A DNA stretch of 64,000 nucleotides from Microcaldota archaeon (GTDB lineage Archaea > Micrarchaeota > Micrarchaeia > Anstonellales > Bilamarchaeaceae): assembly GCA_016212525.1 (NCBI GenBank), contig JACRGD010000010.1, positions 372,001 through 436,000 on the forward strand, in the 5' to 3' direction. The notes beneath the pieces are model-generated. The model ran no database searches. It had not been told where the DNA came from and saw only the letters and a list, made by a program, of their open reading frames with translations. Below are positions 39,036 to 48,509 of the stretch, in pieces. Position 1 is the stretch's first letter. Each line of letters begins with the position of its first letter. The position numbers and the translations under genes are program-made.

Positions 39036-39932
39036 GTGATAAATATGCAAAAAATAATACCTCAGTTATGGTTTGATAAGGAAGCTAAAGAAGCATCAAA
39101 TTTCTATGTTTCTGTATTTCCAAACTCAAAGATCTTGAGTATCCATCAAATTCATAATACTCCCTCCGGAGACTGTGATATTATATCATTCTCTCTTATG
39201 GGCCAGGAATTCAGGTCTATTAGTGCAGGCCCATATTTCAAATTTAATCCGTCGATCTCATTTATTGTCAATTGTAAAACAGAGGAAGAAGTTGACGATC
39301 TTTGGAAAAAACTTTCTAATGGAGGAAAAGTTCTCATGCCATTAGATAAATATCCATTTAGCGAAAGATATGGTTGGACCGAAGATAAATACGGTCTTTC
39401 GTGGCAATTAATTCTAGTAAAATCCGAAAGTGATGACAGATCAAAAATAATTCCATCTTTACTATTTGTTGGGGATGTTTATGGAAAGGCAGAAGAAGCA
39501 GTCAGATTTTACACTTCAATTTTCAAGAAATCAAAAATGGGCAATATTATGAAATATGGCCCTAATCAGCAACCGGATCAAGAAGGAAAAGTAATATTTT
39601 GCGACTTTAAATTAGAGGATCTTTGGTTAGCTGCCATGGATTCTGCTCACGAGCACAAATTCAAATTCAATGAAGCAATTTCCTTTATTGTAAATTGTGA
39701 TAATCAAAAAGAAATTGACTATTACTGGCCTAAACTTTCTGCAGTTCCTGAATCTGAGCAATGCGGATGGCTAAAAGATAAATACGGGATCTCATGGCAA
39801 ATAACTCCAAAAGACATAGATGAAATGATACAAAAAGGCAGCAAAGAACAAATAGCTCAAGTGACTAAAGCATTTCTAAAAATGAAGAAATTTAATTTGG
39901 CTGAATTGAAAAAAGCCTATAATGGAAGATGA
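39036..39932 (+). CDS. Tandem-fused PhnB-like VOC protein (two 3-demethylubiquinone-methyltransferase-like domains)
   Basis: Two units: QKIIPQLWFDKEAKEASNFYVSVF...DKYGLSWQL and KIIPSLLFVGDVYGKAEEAVRFYTSIF...DKYGISWQI. Confidence 0.92.
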   Translation: MINMQKIIPQLWFDKEAKEASNFYVSVFPNSKILSIHQIHNTPSGDCDIISFSLMGQEFRSISAGPYFKFNPSISFIVNCKTEEEVDDLWKKLSNGGKVLMPLDKYPFSERYGWTEDKYGLSWQLILVKSESDDRSKIIPSLLFVGDVYGKAEEAVRFYTSIFKKSKMGNIMKYGPNQQPDQEGKVIFCDFKLEDLWLAAMDSAHEHKFKFNEAISFIVNCDNQKEIDYYWPKLSAVPESEQCGWLKDKYGISWQITPKDIDEMIQKGSKEQIAQVTKAFLKMKKFNLAELKKAYNGR

Positions 39933-40293
39933 AATGAGCGGCTCAACGATATTTTTTACACATTATGGATCGGGTAACACCAAACGCATCGTTCAAGAGT
40001 TCTTTTCACCTACTTTCAATAGCACTAAGGACCTCTCTGAGGGGGTAGCTTAAGTATCGAGAACTAGTAACACTCGATTTGGCATACTATCGAATTGATC
40101 TTGATTTTGCCTATCTCCCCTTGGACCTAGAGCATCACGAGATTTGTTTATTTTTCGGGTTTTATTTCATTTCCTTCCGGACAGTTTTGCATCTATTTCT
40201 TCGTGCTGTTTCAATAATTATATTTTTTAGTTCATATGCATGAAGCCCACTGTTTGCTCTTAGCATAGCCATTAAATGATGTTCCAGAACTAA

Positions 40294-41538
40294 TTGCATT
40301 TGCAGGCCCAGAGTTCAACTACTCGAGGCATAACGATATTCAATATTGCGATTCCAACCCGGATTGACATTTTTCTTGGTGCATGTATTTTTATTATTAA
40401 GTTGTCTAGTAAATGCGTGAAATGGGTTTTGATTTTAATTATTCTGAGTGTAGGTTGTGTTTCTCAATTAGAACAACAGAAAAATCCAATATCAACGGAA
40501 CTAATTCCTCAAATCCCAATTAAGCTGCCTTTTCAATTAGAATTACCATCTCAGGAATGTAGTAACCCAGTTTTTACTCATCATTTGCTTGATCCAACAC
40601 ACATAAAACAAGTCGGACAAATAGGGACAGTCCATGGCAGTGGACAAACAACTGAAGGACGATCGTATATTTATCTTAAAGATCAGATTAAGAAAACTGC
40701 AATTTACGCCCCTACAAATATGACATTTACTCGAGGTGCTTATTACAAAGTTCCGCCAATAGTTAAAGGGCTTGGAGAACCAATTCCAGATTATGCTCTT
40801 TATTTTGATGCAGGTTGCGGTGTAGAAATTCATCTAGGACACTTAAAAGAGGTCATTCCAGAAATTGCTCGTCAGTTTTCTGAGCCTAAATTCGACAGTC
40901 GAACAGAGCAGCTAACCCCAGTTAAATTTAAGGCCGGCGATCTTATTGGATATTTTGTTACTGGAGCAGGAGTTGCAAGTTTTGACTTTATGATTCACGA
41001 TTCATCAGTAGTAAATAAATTTGCAAATCAGGCTAGGCATGAATATGGGAGCAGTAATCTAATACACGCAGTCTGTCCTTATGATTTTTATCCTCCTCAA
41101 ATGAAAAAAATCTATTATGATTTGATTGGCGGAATCGGAAGTAAGGACTGTGGACCGGTTAGCAGGGATTTTAGTGGAACTATTTCTGGATTGTGGTTTT
41201 TGGATAAGGAAGTTAGAGCTTCAATTTATGACTACCGGCAAGAGGGGGTTTATGGAAATGTATTGCCTATTGTTGGAGATGTTGATAGAATCATCATTGG
41301 AAAAATAGCCGATCGAACCACTACACCAATCTACCCTAATAATCCCACATATAAAGATCCGAAAGAGATACACAGTGAACACTGCTATCAAATTTATCAA
41401 ACATATGATTTATCAACCAAAAACGGATACGTTTTCTTTAAGCTGGTTGATGATAGGACTTTATCTGTTTTTTATGGTGCAAGTGGGGAGTGTCCCCTAT
41501 CTTTCCCGCGAACCGGCGGACAAATTTATTATCGTTGA
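40294..41538 (+). CDS. Lipoprotein of unknown function (true start probably downstream)
   Basis: Hydrophobic segment with lipobox LIILSVGC; 414-aa ORF. Confidence 0.65.
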   Translation: MHLQAQSSTTRGITIFNIAIPTRIDIFLGACIFIIKLSSKCVKWVLILIILSVGCVSQLEQQKNPISTELIPQIPIKLPFQLELPSQECSNPVFTHHLLDPTHIKQVGQIGTVHGSGQTTEGRSYIYLKDQIKKTAIYAPTNMTFTRGAYYKVPPIVKGLGEPIPDYALYFDAGCGVEIHLGHLKEVIPEIARQFSEPKFDSRTEQLTPVKFKAGDLIGYFVTGAGVASFDFMIHDSSVVNKFANQARHEYGSSNLIHAVCPYDFYPPQMKKIYYDLIGGIGSKDCGPVSRDFSGTISGLWFLDKEVRASIYDYRQEGVYGNVLPIVGDVDRIIIGKIADRTTTPIYPNNPTYKDPKEIHSEHCYQIYQTYDLSTKNGYVFFKLVDDRTLSVFYGASGECPLSFPRTGGQIYYR

Positions 41539-41657
41539 CTTTGCAAAAAATTAAAACCAGAAACTCTCAGGGATTGATAGAAAGTATATCAAATCTCCGA
41601 AAATTTCTTTCTTTTTTGATGATTCGCTCTAAATTCAAATTTAGGGTTTGTGTAAAT

Positions 41658-42251
41658 TCAAACTCTTAGAGAACCACGAAATCCTCTAGCAGCATAGTAG
41701 GATTCTGCACCATTGTGATACACGAAAACCTTCTCATAGCGGCGATCAGTAAAGAGAGCGCCACCAAGTTTTCTAATTTCAGCAGGTGTTTTTATCCAAC
41801 TTGAGGTTTTTGTATCGAATTCTCCAAGTTTTTGCAACTCTCGATATTGCTCTTCATTTAAAAGTTCAATACCAATCTCAGTTGCCATATCAATTGAGTT
41901 ATTTTTTGGTTTATGCTCTTTTCTTGATTCTAGCGCTTCACGATCATAACAAACACTTCTACGCCCTTTAGGACTTTCTATTGAACAATCATAAAAAATA
42001 TATTCTCCAGTTTTTTTATCCTGATTAACCACATCTGGTTCGCCGCCAGTTTTTTCCATTTCATTAAGTGACCAAAGTTTTTGCGTATTGGCTTCTAGTT
42101 TTGCTTGTACCTCAGTCCATTGGATACCTTCGTGGCGATTAGTATTTTTCTCAAAACGAGTTTTCAATTTTTGAAGTAATTCTTTACATTGTTCTTCTGA
42201 CAAATCTTTTTTATTATTAGTATTGTTTTTCATAGTAAACTTAATCCTCAT
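41658..42251 (-). CDS. DUF4256-family protein
   Basis: SEEQCKELLQKLKTRFEKNTNRHEGIQWTEVQAKLEA...GGEPDVV...YDREALESRK...YHNGAESYYAARGFRGSLRV. Confidence 0.85.
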   Translation of the reverse strand: MRIKFTMKNNTNNKKDLSEEQCKELLQKLKTRFEKNTNRHEGIQWTEVQAKLEANTQKLWSLNEMEKTGGEPDVVNQDKKTGEYIFYDCSIESPKGRRSVCYDREALESRKEHKPKNNSIDMATEIGIELLNEEQYRELQKLGEFDTKTSSWIKTPAEIRKLGGALFTDRRYEKVFVYHNGAESYYAARGFRGSLRV

Positions 42252-42295
42252 TTAAATTTTATAATTTTATCTAAAAATGGTGAGGCTTAAAGTTC

Positions 42296-42727
42296 TCACT
42301 TGTACGATTCGACATAGTTTTTAAAGTTGTTCAAAATAGATTGCCATCCATCACGTTGAAGGTCAATGGAATTGGTTTCTTCAGCTTCAAATACTTCCAC
42401 TAATTTGGTGTTATGGGTATTTTTTGTGAAAGTAATCCTTACTTTTCTCCCATCTCCCATAGTATAAGCAATTAATTCATTCTTTTTTACTTCGTCATAT
42501 ATACCAGCAAAATCAAACCCCACACTACCATCCTTTGCTTCCATTCGAGAGCTGAATTTTCCACCGGTTCGTAAATCATTTTCTGCTTTTGGTGTGTGCC
42601 AATCTGGGCTTGCACTATTCCATTTGGTGATGTGCTCTGGTGTACTCCAAAGTTTCCAAACTTTTTCTACTGGTGCATTGATTACTACTTCGACAGTAAT
42701 TGTTTTCTTACTGACCATACAGATCAT
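42296..42727 (-). CDS. SRPBCC/AHSA1-like protein (second copy)
   Basis: KKTITVEVVINAPVEKVWKLWSTPEHITKWNSASPDWHTPKAENDLRTGGKFSSRMEAKDGSVGFDFAGIYDEV. Confidence 0.93.
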   Translation of the reverse strand: MICMVSKKTITVEVVINAPVEKVWKLWSTPEHITKWNSASPDWHTPKAENDLRTGGKFSSRMEAKDGSVGFDFAGIYDEVKKNELIAYTMGDGRKVRITFTKNTHNTKLVEVFEAEETNSIDLQRDGWQSILNNFKNYVESYK

Positions 42728-42812
42728 ATTAGGATTATGTTTCTAAATTAATAACAGTTTCCCCAGTTTCCAAGCAAGCCAAAATAACTGACAATTGGAA
42801 TTAATTGTACTT

Positions 42813-43940
42813 TCATTGGCAATTTGCACGTATTAACTCAGATTCATAGGTCTGTCCTTGCGCCATCGTGGGGGAAAACCCAAAGTCACTAAAATCAGTC
42901 CAGAAGCGATCACCTATTTCAGGAACAAACGCTTGCTCTAAGTCGATTAGAATCTGGCCTGAAAAAGAACTCCAGCGTGCAAATGGAGTTCCTGAGCTGG
43001 TATAATACGTTTGCCTTTCTTCTCGCTCTTCTTTATTATAAATTCGAGTGATAATTCTTCTGACCATTTCCTGTCCATATTTCTCTTCAATCCGTTGCCA
43101 AAAACAATCTCCTGAATTATAAATTCTACCCATACTATTGTAACATAAGTAGGTATACGGAATAACTTGTCCACCTTGTTCATATCCTCCTTGTCCACAA
43201 ACCATAGGCTGTCGGTCTCCATGATCTTGTGCATAATTAGCTAGGCCTTCATCAAGAAATGAGTAGAGCCTTAAAGTCCATACGAAACGATGTGTAAGTT
43301 CATGATTTCCATTAAAGATTTGACTCCAGTTTGCTCTTTGGAGGTACTGCGTGTTTGGAGATTCAAGATTGATCATTTGCAAATATTCATCATAAGTGCC
43401 TGCATTCCAATATAATGCATAATCTTCTTCCTCCGATCCGCAACATTCGCCAGTATTACGGAAGTTCAAGACAAATTCTTCTTTGATTATATTTGGCTCT
43501 GCAAAAGGAGCTCGTCCAAGAAGATTTTCTGTATGGTTGTAAGCTCTTAGTAATCCGTAAAGTTCAATGCGTCCAAATTCCTCTGATGAATTGGAGTTAT
43601 CTGGCAGGACTACCTGTAGTCGACCGCTATGAAGGATTAGTTTGCCCTCAGAACTTATCTCTTTTCGATAATTTGGGATGTTAAGTTGTCTTGCTCGTGT
43701 TTTCCAGTCCAAGTTCGTGCAACTTTCAGGTGGGCAGGTAGCTATCGAACTAGTTGGAGGAGGAGTCAGGACCTGAGTCGTTATATTATTTTGATTTTCT
43801 GTTGGATTAGTAGTAGACCCTGAATCAGTTGGCGAAATAATTTGATTAGAGGCTGTTGATGGAGCAACATTAGATCCGATACAACCACAAATTAATAAAA
43901 AAACGCCAAGAAAAGCGATTATAGGATATTTCTTATTCAT
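42813..43940 (-). CDS. Lipoprotein with gluzincin-like HExxH motif, putative metallopeptidase
   Basis: Lipobox LLICGC; NGNHELTHRFVWTLRLYSFLDEGLANYAQDHG (HExxH ... downstream E). Confidence 0.65.
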   Translation of the reverse strand: MNKKYPIIAFLGVFLLICGCIGSNVAPSTASNQIISPTDSGSTTNPTENQNNITTQVLTPPPTSSIATCPPESCTNLDWKTRARQLNIPNYRKEISSEGKLILHSGRLQVVLPDNSNSSEEFGRIELYGLLRAYNHTENLLGRAPFAEPNIIKEEFVLNFRNTGECCGSEEEDYALYWNAGTYDEYLQMINLESPNTQYLQRANWSQIFNGNHELTHRFVWTLRLYSFLDEGLANYAQDHGDRQPMVCGQGGYEQGGQVIPYTYLCYNSMGRIYNSGDCFWQRIEEKYGQEMVRRIITRIYNKEEREERQTYYTSSGTPFARWSSFSGQILIDLEQAFVPEIGDRFWTDFSDFGFSPTMAQGQTYESELIRANCQ

Positions 43941-44059
43941 AAATTACATTTAAAGTAATCTATATAAAATCCCCAATTTTCCTCTCCTTTGATCAATAAC
44001 TTGGACAAAGACCAACCAAGCCGAAAACAATATAAGAATACCAAATCAAACGTTTCTTC

Positions 44060-44497
44060 ATGAACATGTTCAAACCAGTAAAGGCAAAGTCAGTTGAGGA
44101 ATACTTAATTGCTCTTCCAGAAGATAGGCGCACACCAATCGAATTCCTACATAAGTTCATTCAAGAAACATCTCCCACGCTCAAACCAAATTTTCTCTAC
44201 AATATGCTAGGCTATGGCACTTTCAAATGCAAAAACTACAAAAAGGAAATTATCGACTGGCCGCTCGTTGCGCTTGCAAGCCAGAAGAACTACATCAGCC
44301 TTTACGTGTGCTCTATCGAAAACGGTAAATATATAGCTGAAAAATACAAGGATGAACTTGGAAAAGTCAGCGTCGGTAAAAGCTGTATCAGGTTCAAGAA
44401 GATTGATGATCTGAATCTCAAAACCCTAAAGAAAGTTATCAAAATAGCTGAAAAATCCCCGGGTCTTGTTGGATCTAATAACCAGAAAAAGAAGTAG
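44060..44497 (+). CDS. DUF1801-family protein
   Basis: SVEEYLIALPEDRRTPIEFLHKFI...PNFLYNMLGYGTF...ISLYVCSIENGKYIAEKYK..GKSCIRFKKIDDLNL. Confidence 0.88.
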   Translation: MNMFKPVKAKSVEEYLIALPEDRRTPIEFLHKFIQETSPTLKPNFLYNMLGYGTFKCKNYKKEIIDWPLVALASQKNYISLYVCSIENGKYIAEKYKDELGKVSVGKSCIRFKKIDDLNLKTLKKVIKIAEKSPGLVGSNNQKKK

Positions 44498-44553
44498 AGA
44501 AAGTAATTTAATCAATTCTAAAAACTTAAAAAGCATATTGAAGCAAGCTACTT

Positions 44554-44925
44554 ATGACCTATGTAGATGGATTTGTTCTTGTAATAAAAAAGAAAAATTT
44601 GAAGGCCTATAAAAAAATGGCAACTCTAGGAGCTAAGACTTGGAAGAAATATGGTGCACTTCAATATTTTGAGTGCATCGGTGATGATCTAAATCCGGAT
44701 ATGGGGCCAGTCAAATTACTTACATTTTCAAAAATGACTAAGCTTAAGAAAGATGAGACGGTTTGGTTTTCATTTATTATTTTCAAATCTAAGTCTCATC
44801 GGGATCAGGTAAATGCTAAAGTTATGAAGGACCCCTCAATGAATAATCCAGACTTCAAAGATTCTATGCCCTTTGATCTAAACCGAATGGCCGTTGGTGG
44901 ATTCAAGGTAGTTGTAGAAAAATAA
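44554..44925 (+). CDS. DUF1428-family protein
   Basis: MTYVDGFVLVIKKKNLKAYKKMATLGAKTWKKYGALQYFECIGDDL...ETVWFSFIIFKSKSHRDQVNAKVMKDP. Confidence 0.92.
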   Translation: MTYVDGFVLVIKKKNLKAYKKMATLGAKTWKKYGALQYFECIGDDLNPDMGPVKLLTFSKMTKLKKDETVWFSFIIFKSKSHRDQVNAKVMKDPSMNNPDFKDSMPFDLNRMAVGGFKVVVEK

Positions 44926-44967
44926 TTTCTTTTTATTATTTTAAAATTAGATTTAAAGATAATTTAG

Positions 44968-45090
44968 CGCCCCGAGGAAGACTCGAACTTCCGGCCTGTT
45001 GATTACTTTAAACTTATATAGAAAGTTTTGATCAAACTTTTCCTAAAAGTTTGTAACAGTCAACCGCTCTACCAACTGAGCTATCGAGGC
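44968..45090 (-). tRNA. tRNA-Asn(GTT) with a 50-nt intron at 37/38 (45004-45053)
   Basis: GCCTCGA/TCGGGGC acceptor, GTTGA-CTGTTAA-TCAAC anticodon arm after intron removal, GGAAG-TTCGAGT-CTTCC T arm, G73; predicted mature length 73 nt. Confidence 0.92.
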
Positions 45091-45178
45091 ATAACACTCT
45101 TCGAAACGTCCGAAGTATTTTATTGGATTTAAAATCAGCAAATAATAAATTATGCACCTTTGGTTTAAAAATCTATTT

Positions 45179-45730
45179 CTAAGGCGCAGAAACGCCAGGT
45201 CGAAGCCGATTTTCGAAGATCTCTCTTCTTATCTTGGCAAGATATGCAAATGCCGCACTGTGGGGGGCACCGGTTAAGAGCATATTGATAGCTTCCTGCG
45301 CATAACCCATAGTATCGATCTTGGAGATAATTCCAATGGTATTCCCGTAGATGCAAATGATCGACTGTGTGGCAGATTCGATCTCGATTTTCATCTTTCC
45401 TTTTTCTCCAATCACGCGACCCTTAAGCCTGGAGATGGCATTTTCAGATCCTACTTCTTCTTTTAGGTTGATTATGTGAAGATTGTAGTCCTGATTAAGA
45501 AGACGTAGTGCATCGTTTGGCAAGAACCCCCGACCTATAGCCTTAACTACATCACGGGCAAAGAAAACCTCAGTTGCATCACCATTGATCTGGACATCGC
45601 CCTCATTATCGATCTCCAGAGTAACCTTACATTTTTCCTCAATCATCAATTTTACAGAATTGTGATCTCCGCGAAGGACTTTTACCCGCTCTGAAGGAAT
45701 ACGAACTAGTTCAGAAATATCATCATTCAT
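45179..45730 (-). CDS. KH-domain RNA-binding protein (Pno1/Dim2-like)
   Basis: Two KH-like units; ARDVVKAIGRGFLPNDALRLLNQDY; SRLKGRVIGEKGKMKIEIESATQ. Confidence 0.92.
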   Translation of the reverse strand: MNDDISELVRIPSERVKVLRGDHNSVKLMIEEKCKVTLEIDNEGDVQINGDATEVFFARDVVKAIGRGFLPNDALRLLNQDYNLHIINLKEEVGSENAISRLKGRVIGEKGKMKIEIESATQSIICIYGNTIGIISKIDTMGYAQEAINMLLTGAPHSAAFAYLAKIRREIFENRLRPGVSAP

Positions 45731-46530
45731 TTTGAAAGCCTCACTAACAGTTTTTTTATCTCTTCATCTGTTTCCAGATTAATTCTTCTTGATGCAGCAG
45801 TTCTTATTTCCTCGTCTTTTTCAAAGCCCTTAAGCGCAGTTACAGCTGCAAATCGAGCTTCGCTATCCCAATGAGCTAGTAGAACCAGAAGGGAACGTTT
45901 AACTTCCTGATCTGTTTTAAGCAGACTCAGTGAACGAACTGCATTAACCTGATCCTGTCCGATTCCACCTCGGGCGAGGATTATAAGTTCTTTTTTAGCA
46001 CTGGTTATTAGATCAACATTCTTTATATTAGCCAAATAGTGCAAGGCAACAACATCACTATTGCGATTTCGAAGCATCTGGGTAAAGAGATCACTAAAGA
46101 TCTGACGGTATGGTTCGGATGAAACAAGAGTTTTGATTGAAAAAATCAAATGGTGTTGAATTTTTTCATTTGCCTCTCGCAGACGCTCAATGTATTCAAA
46201 CCAGGCGTCTCGCCAGTTGGCATCGATAATCATCATATTAGCATAATGAATTACGAATTTTGTCGAAAGACCAAAAGCCTGAGGGTGTGGCGAGAGCCCT
46301 ATCGAAAGAGCGATTTGCATGAGTGCAAAACGATCAGCATAATAAAGTCCTAAATCTACCCCTGGCTTTTTGGTTGCCGCATAAGAGGCCATTATTTTCC
46401 AGAAAAGGTCTCTTACATTTGCGTCTGGAGATAACTCAAACTTCCAGAGCGGGAGCTTTATCTTCTTTGGAGCCGCAGGAAGCGGATTTCCAGAAGAATC
46501 GTCGTCTCCACCGAATTTTTGTTCTGCCAT
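45727..46530 (-). CDS. HEAT-repeat-like helical protein of unknown function
   Basis: Helical repeats in C-terminal half (DVVALHYLANIKNVDL...QVNAVRSLSLLKTD...EARFAAVTALKGFEKDEEIRTAA); ATGA overlap with the KH gene. Confidence 0.55.
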   Translation of the reverse strand: MAEQKFGGDDDSSGNPLPAAPKKIKLPLWKFELSPDANVRDLFWKIMASYAATKKPGVDLGLYYADRFALMQIALSIGLSPHPQAFGLSTKFVIHYANMMIIDANWRDAWFEYIERLREANEKIQHHLIFSIKTLVSSEPYRQIFSDLFTQMLRNRNSDVVALHYLANIKNVDLITSAKKELIILARGGIGQDQVNAVRSLSLLKTDQEVKRSLLVLLAHWDSEARFAAVTALKGFEKDEEIRTAASRRINLETDEEIKKLLVRLSK

Positions 46531-46579
46531 ATTTGGTCTAATACTGTTTTAGAAAGTAACCTTTTATAGGTGTTCCCTT

Positions 46580-48478
46580 TTGGACCATCCGACCCAGTAT
46601 ATTAAGATAACCAGAGAAAAGAGAATTGTGCCACTTTATTTTCGCCATGATTCAGTTAGACCATCCCAGCGGGAGCTGATGGACGATATTTACTCTGCAA
46701 TCTCCACCCACAATAATATTTTGATAAACGCACCCACTGGACTTGGCAAAACAGATGCTGCACTAACGGCTGCAATTTCACATTCAATAGAAAACGATTC
46801 TACCATATTCTTCCTAACTCCCAAGATCTCGCAACACAAAATTGCCCTGGATGTCGTAAATGGCATTGCTGCCAAACACAATCTCAAAATCAGAGGAGTC
46901 GATCTTGTAGGAAGATCGCATTGTTGTATCGACACAAATCTTATCGAACTCGATGGCGAAAGCTTCCACCAATCATGCACCAAGAAAAGACGGGATGAGC
47001 ACTGCAATTATTACGGAAATGCCAGAGGATATTCAAAAATAGAGGAGGCCAGGGCTGAATCAAGATTCAAGGTAGTAGTGGAGCAGTATGGCAGTGGAAA
47101 AAGCCACCATGAACTCATTTCGATGGGAGCCAAAAGTCAGTGCTGCCCTTATGAGTGGTTGCTAAAACTCTCAGAAATATCAAATGTTGTGATTGCTGAT
47201 TATTATCATCTCATGATCCCATCGATCCGGGACGTTTTTCTGATGAAGATAAAAAAGCGGCTCGAGAACTCGATCATAATAATAGATGAGGCGCACAACC
47301 TGGCAGCACGGGTTCGCGACTCGCTTTCAAGTTCTATTGGTTCAGGAACTTTTCGGCGTATGGAAAAGGAGATGCATTATTTACAGATGGAATCCGGACC
47401 GATAGAAGAGGAGTTTGCCAAATGGGCTAGTAGACTTCTTGGAAAAGAAGAGAGGATGCTCCTTTTGGAAAAAGATCTGGATGTGTTTTTCGATCAGTTC
47501 GGATTTACTGTCGATGAAATAACCGAAAAGCTCGAAGAGGTTGGAACGACGTTCATTGAGAAAACCAACAAAAAGAGTGCTTCACTTAAGATCGCAAATT
47601 TTCTTATGGGCTGGAAAAATAAGAAGGACGAAAGCATTCGTGTACTTAAGCGCAAGGGCGAATTTTATTACATTTCAAAGCGGCTTCTTGACCCATCACC
47701 AGCAACTCAAATACTCAATAGCTCCCAATCAGCAGTTCTTATGAGCGGAACTCTTCTGCCACTTGAAATGCACAAGGACATACTAGGACTTGATCCAGCT
47801 CGCACGATGCTTAAAACGTACCCATCACCGTTTAACCCAGACCACGTCTCGAACATAATATGCGATAAGATAACGACCAGATATTCCAAAAGAGATGAGG
47901 ACGAGTATCGAAAGATGGCTCAAAAAATAGATGGAATTGTCAAGGTAACTCCCGGAGGGGTTGCCGTCTTCTTCTGTTCATATAAAGTCATGGAAAGCGT
48001 CCTTAGGTACGTACAGAGTTCAGACTTGGTAATCCAGCAAGCCGAGCAAAAACCACATGAAATACGAAAAATGCTCCGGGACTTTAAGCAAAATAGCGGA
48101 GTCCTCTGTGCAGTGCAGGGCGGCTCGCTCGCCGAAGGAGTGGACTTTTCCGAAGGCGAAATAAAGAGCTGTATAATAGTTGGAGTAGCCCTTGAGGAAC
48201 TAGACCTCGAAACCCGCTCATTAATCGAATATTATGATGAAAAATTCGGCAAGGGCTGGGATTATGGATATCTGTATCCGGCATTAATGCGGGCATTACA
48301 GGCCGCAGGCCGGGGACGAAGAAAAGAGTCGGATCGACTTGCAATAGTTTATCTCGATGAGCGCTTCAAATGGAACAAGTATAACTGGATACTAAATAAG
48401 AAAGAACGGATCATAATAAGCGAGAACCCGGAGGAGGAAGTGAAACGATTCTGGGCTAACGAACGAACCAGGTCATAG
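46580..48478 (+). CDS. XPD/Rad3-like Fe-S DNA helicase
   Basis: APTGLGKTDAALTAAI Walker A, IIIDEAHNLA DEAH box, Cys cluster HCCID...SCTKK...HCNYY...CCPYEW, ALQAAGRGRRKESDR motif VI. Confidence 0.95.
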   Translation: MDHPTQYIKITREKRIVPLYFRHDSVRPSQRELMDDIYSAISTHNNILINAPTGLGKTDAALTAAISHSIENDSTIFFLTPKISQHKIALDVVNGIAAKHNLKIRGVDLVGRSHCCIDTNLIELDGESFHQSCTKKRRDEHCNYYGNARGYSKIEEARAESRFKVVVEQYGSGKSHHELISMGAKSQCCPYEWLLKLSEISNVVIADYYHLMIPSIRDVFLMKIKKRLENSIIIIDEAHNLAARVRDSLSSSIGSGTFRRMEKEMHYLQMESGPIEEEFAKWASRLLGKEERMLLLEKDLDVFFDQFGFTVDEITEKLEEVGTTFIEKTNKKSASLKIANFLMGWKNKKDESIRVLKRKGEFYYISKRLLDPSPATQILNSSQSAVLMSGTLLPLEMHKDILGLDPARTMLKTYPSPFNPDHVSNIICDKITTRYSKRDEDEYRKMAQKIDGIVKVTPGGVAVFFCSYKVMESVLRYVQSSDLVIQQAEQKPHEIRKMLRDFKQNSGVLCAVQGGSLAEGVDFSEGEIKSCIIVGVALEELDLETRSLIEYYDEKFGKGWDYGYLYPALMRALQAAGRGRRKESDRLAIVYLDERFKWNKYNWILNKKERIIISENPEEEVKRFWANERTRS

Positions 48479-48509
48479 CCATTTTTAGGATGTTCTCTGA
48501 ATAATTCAA

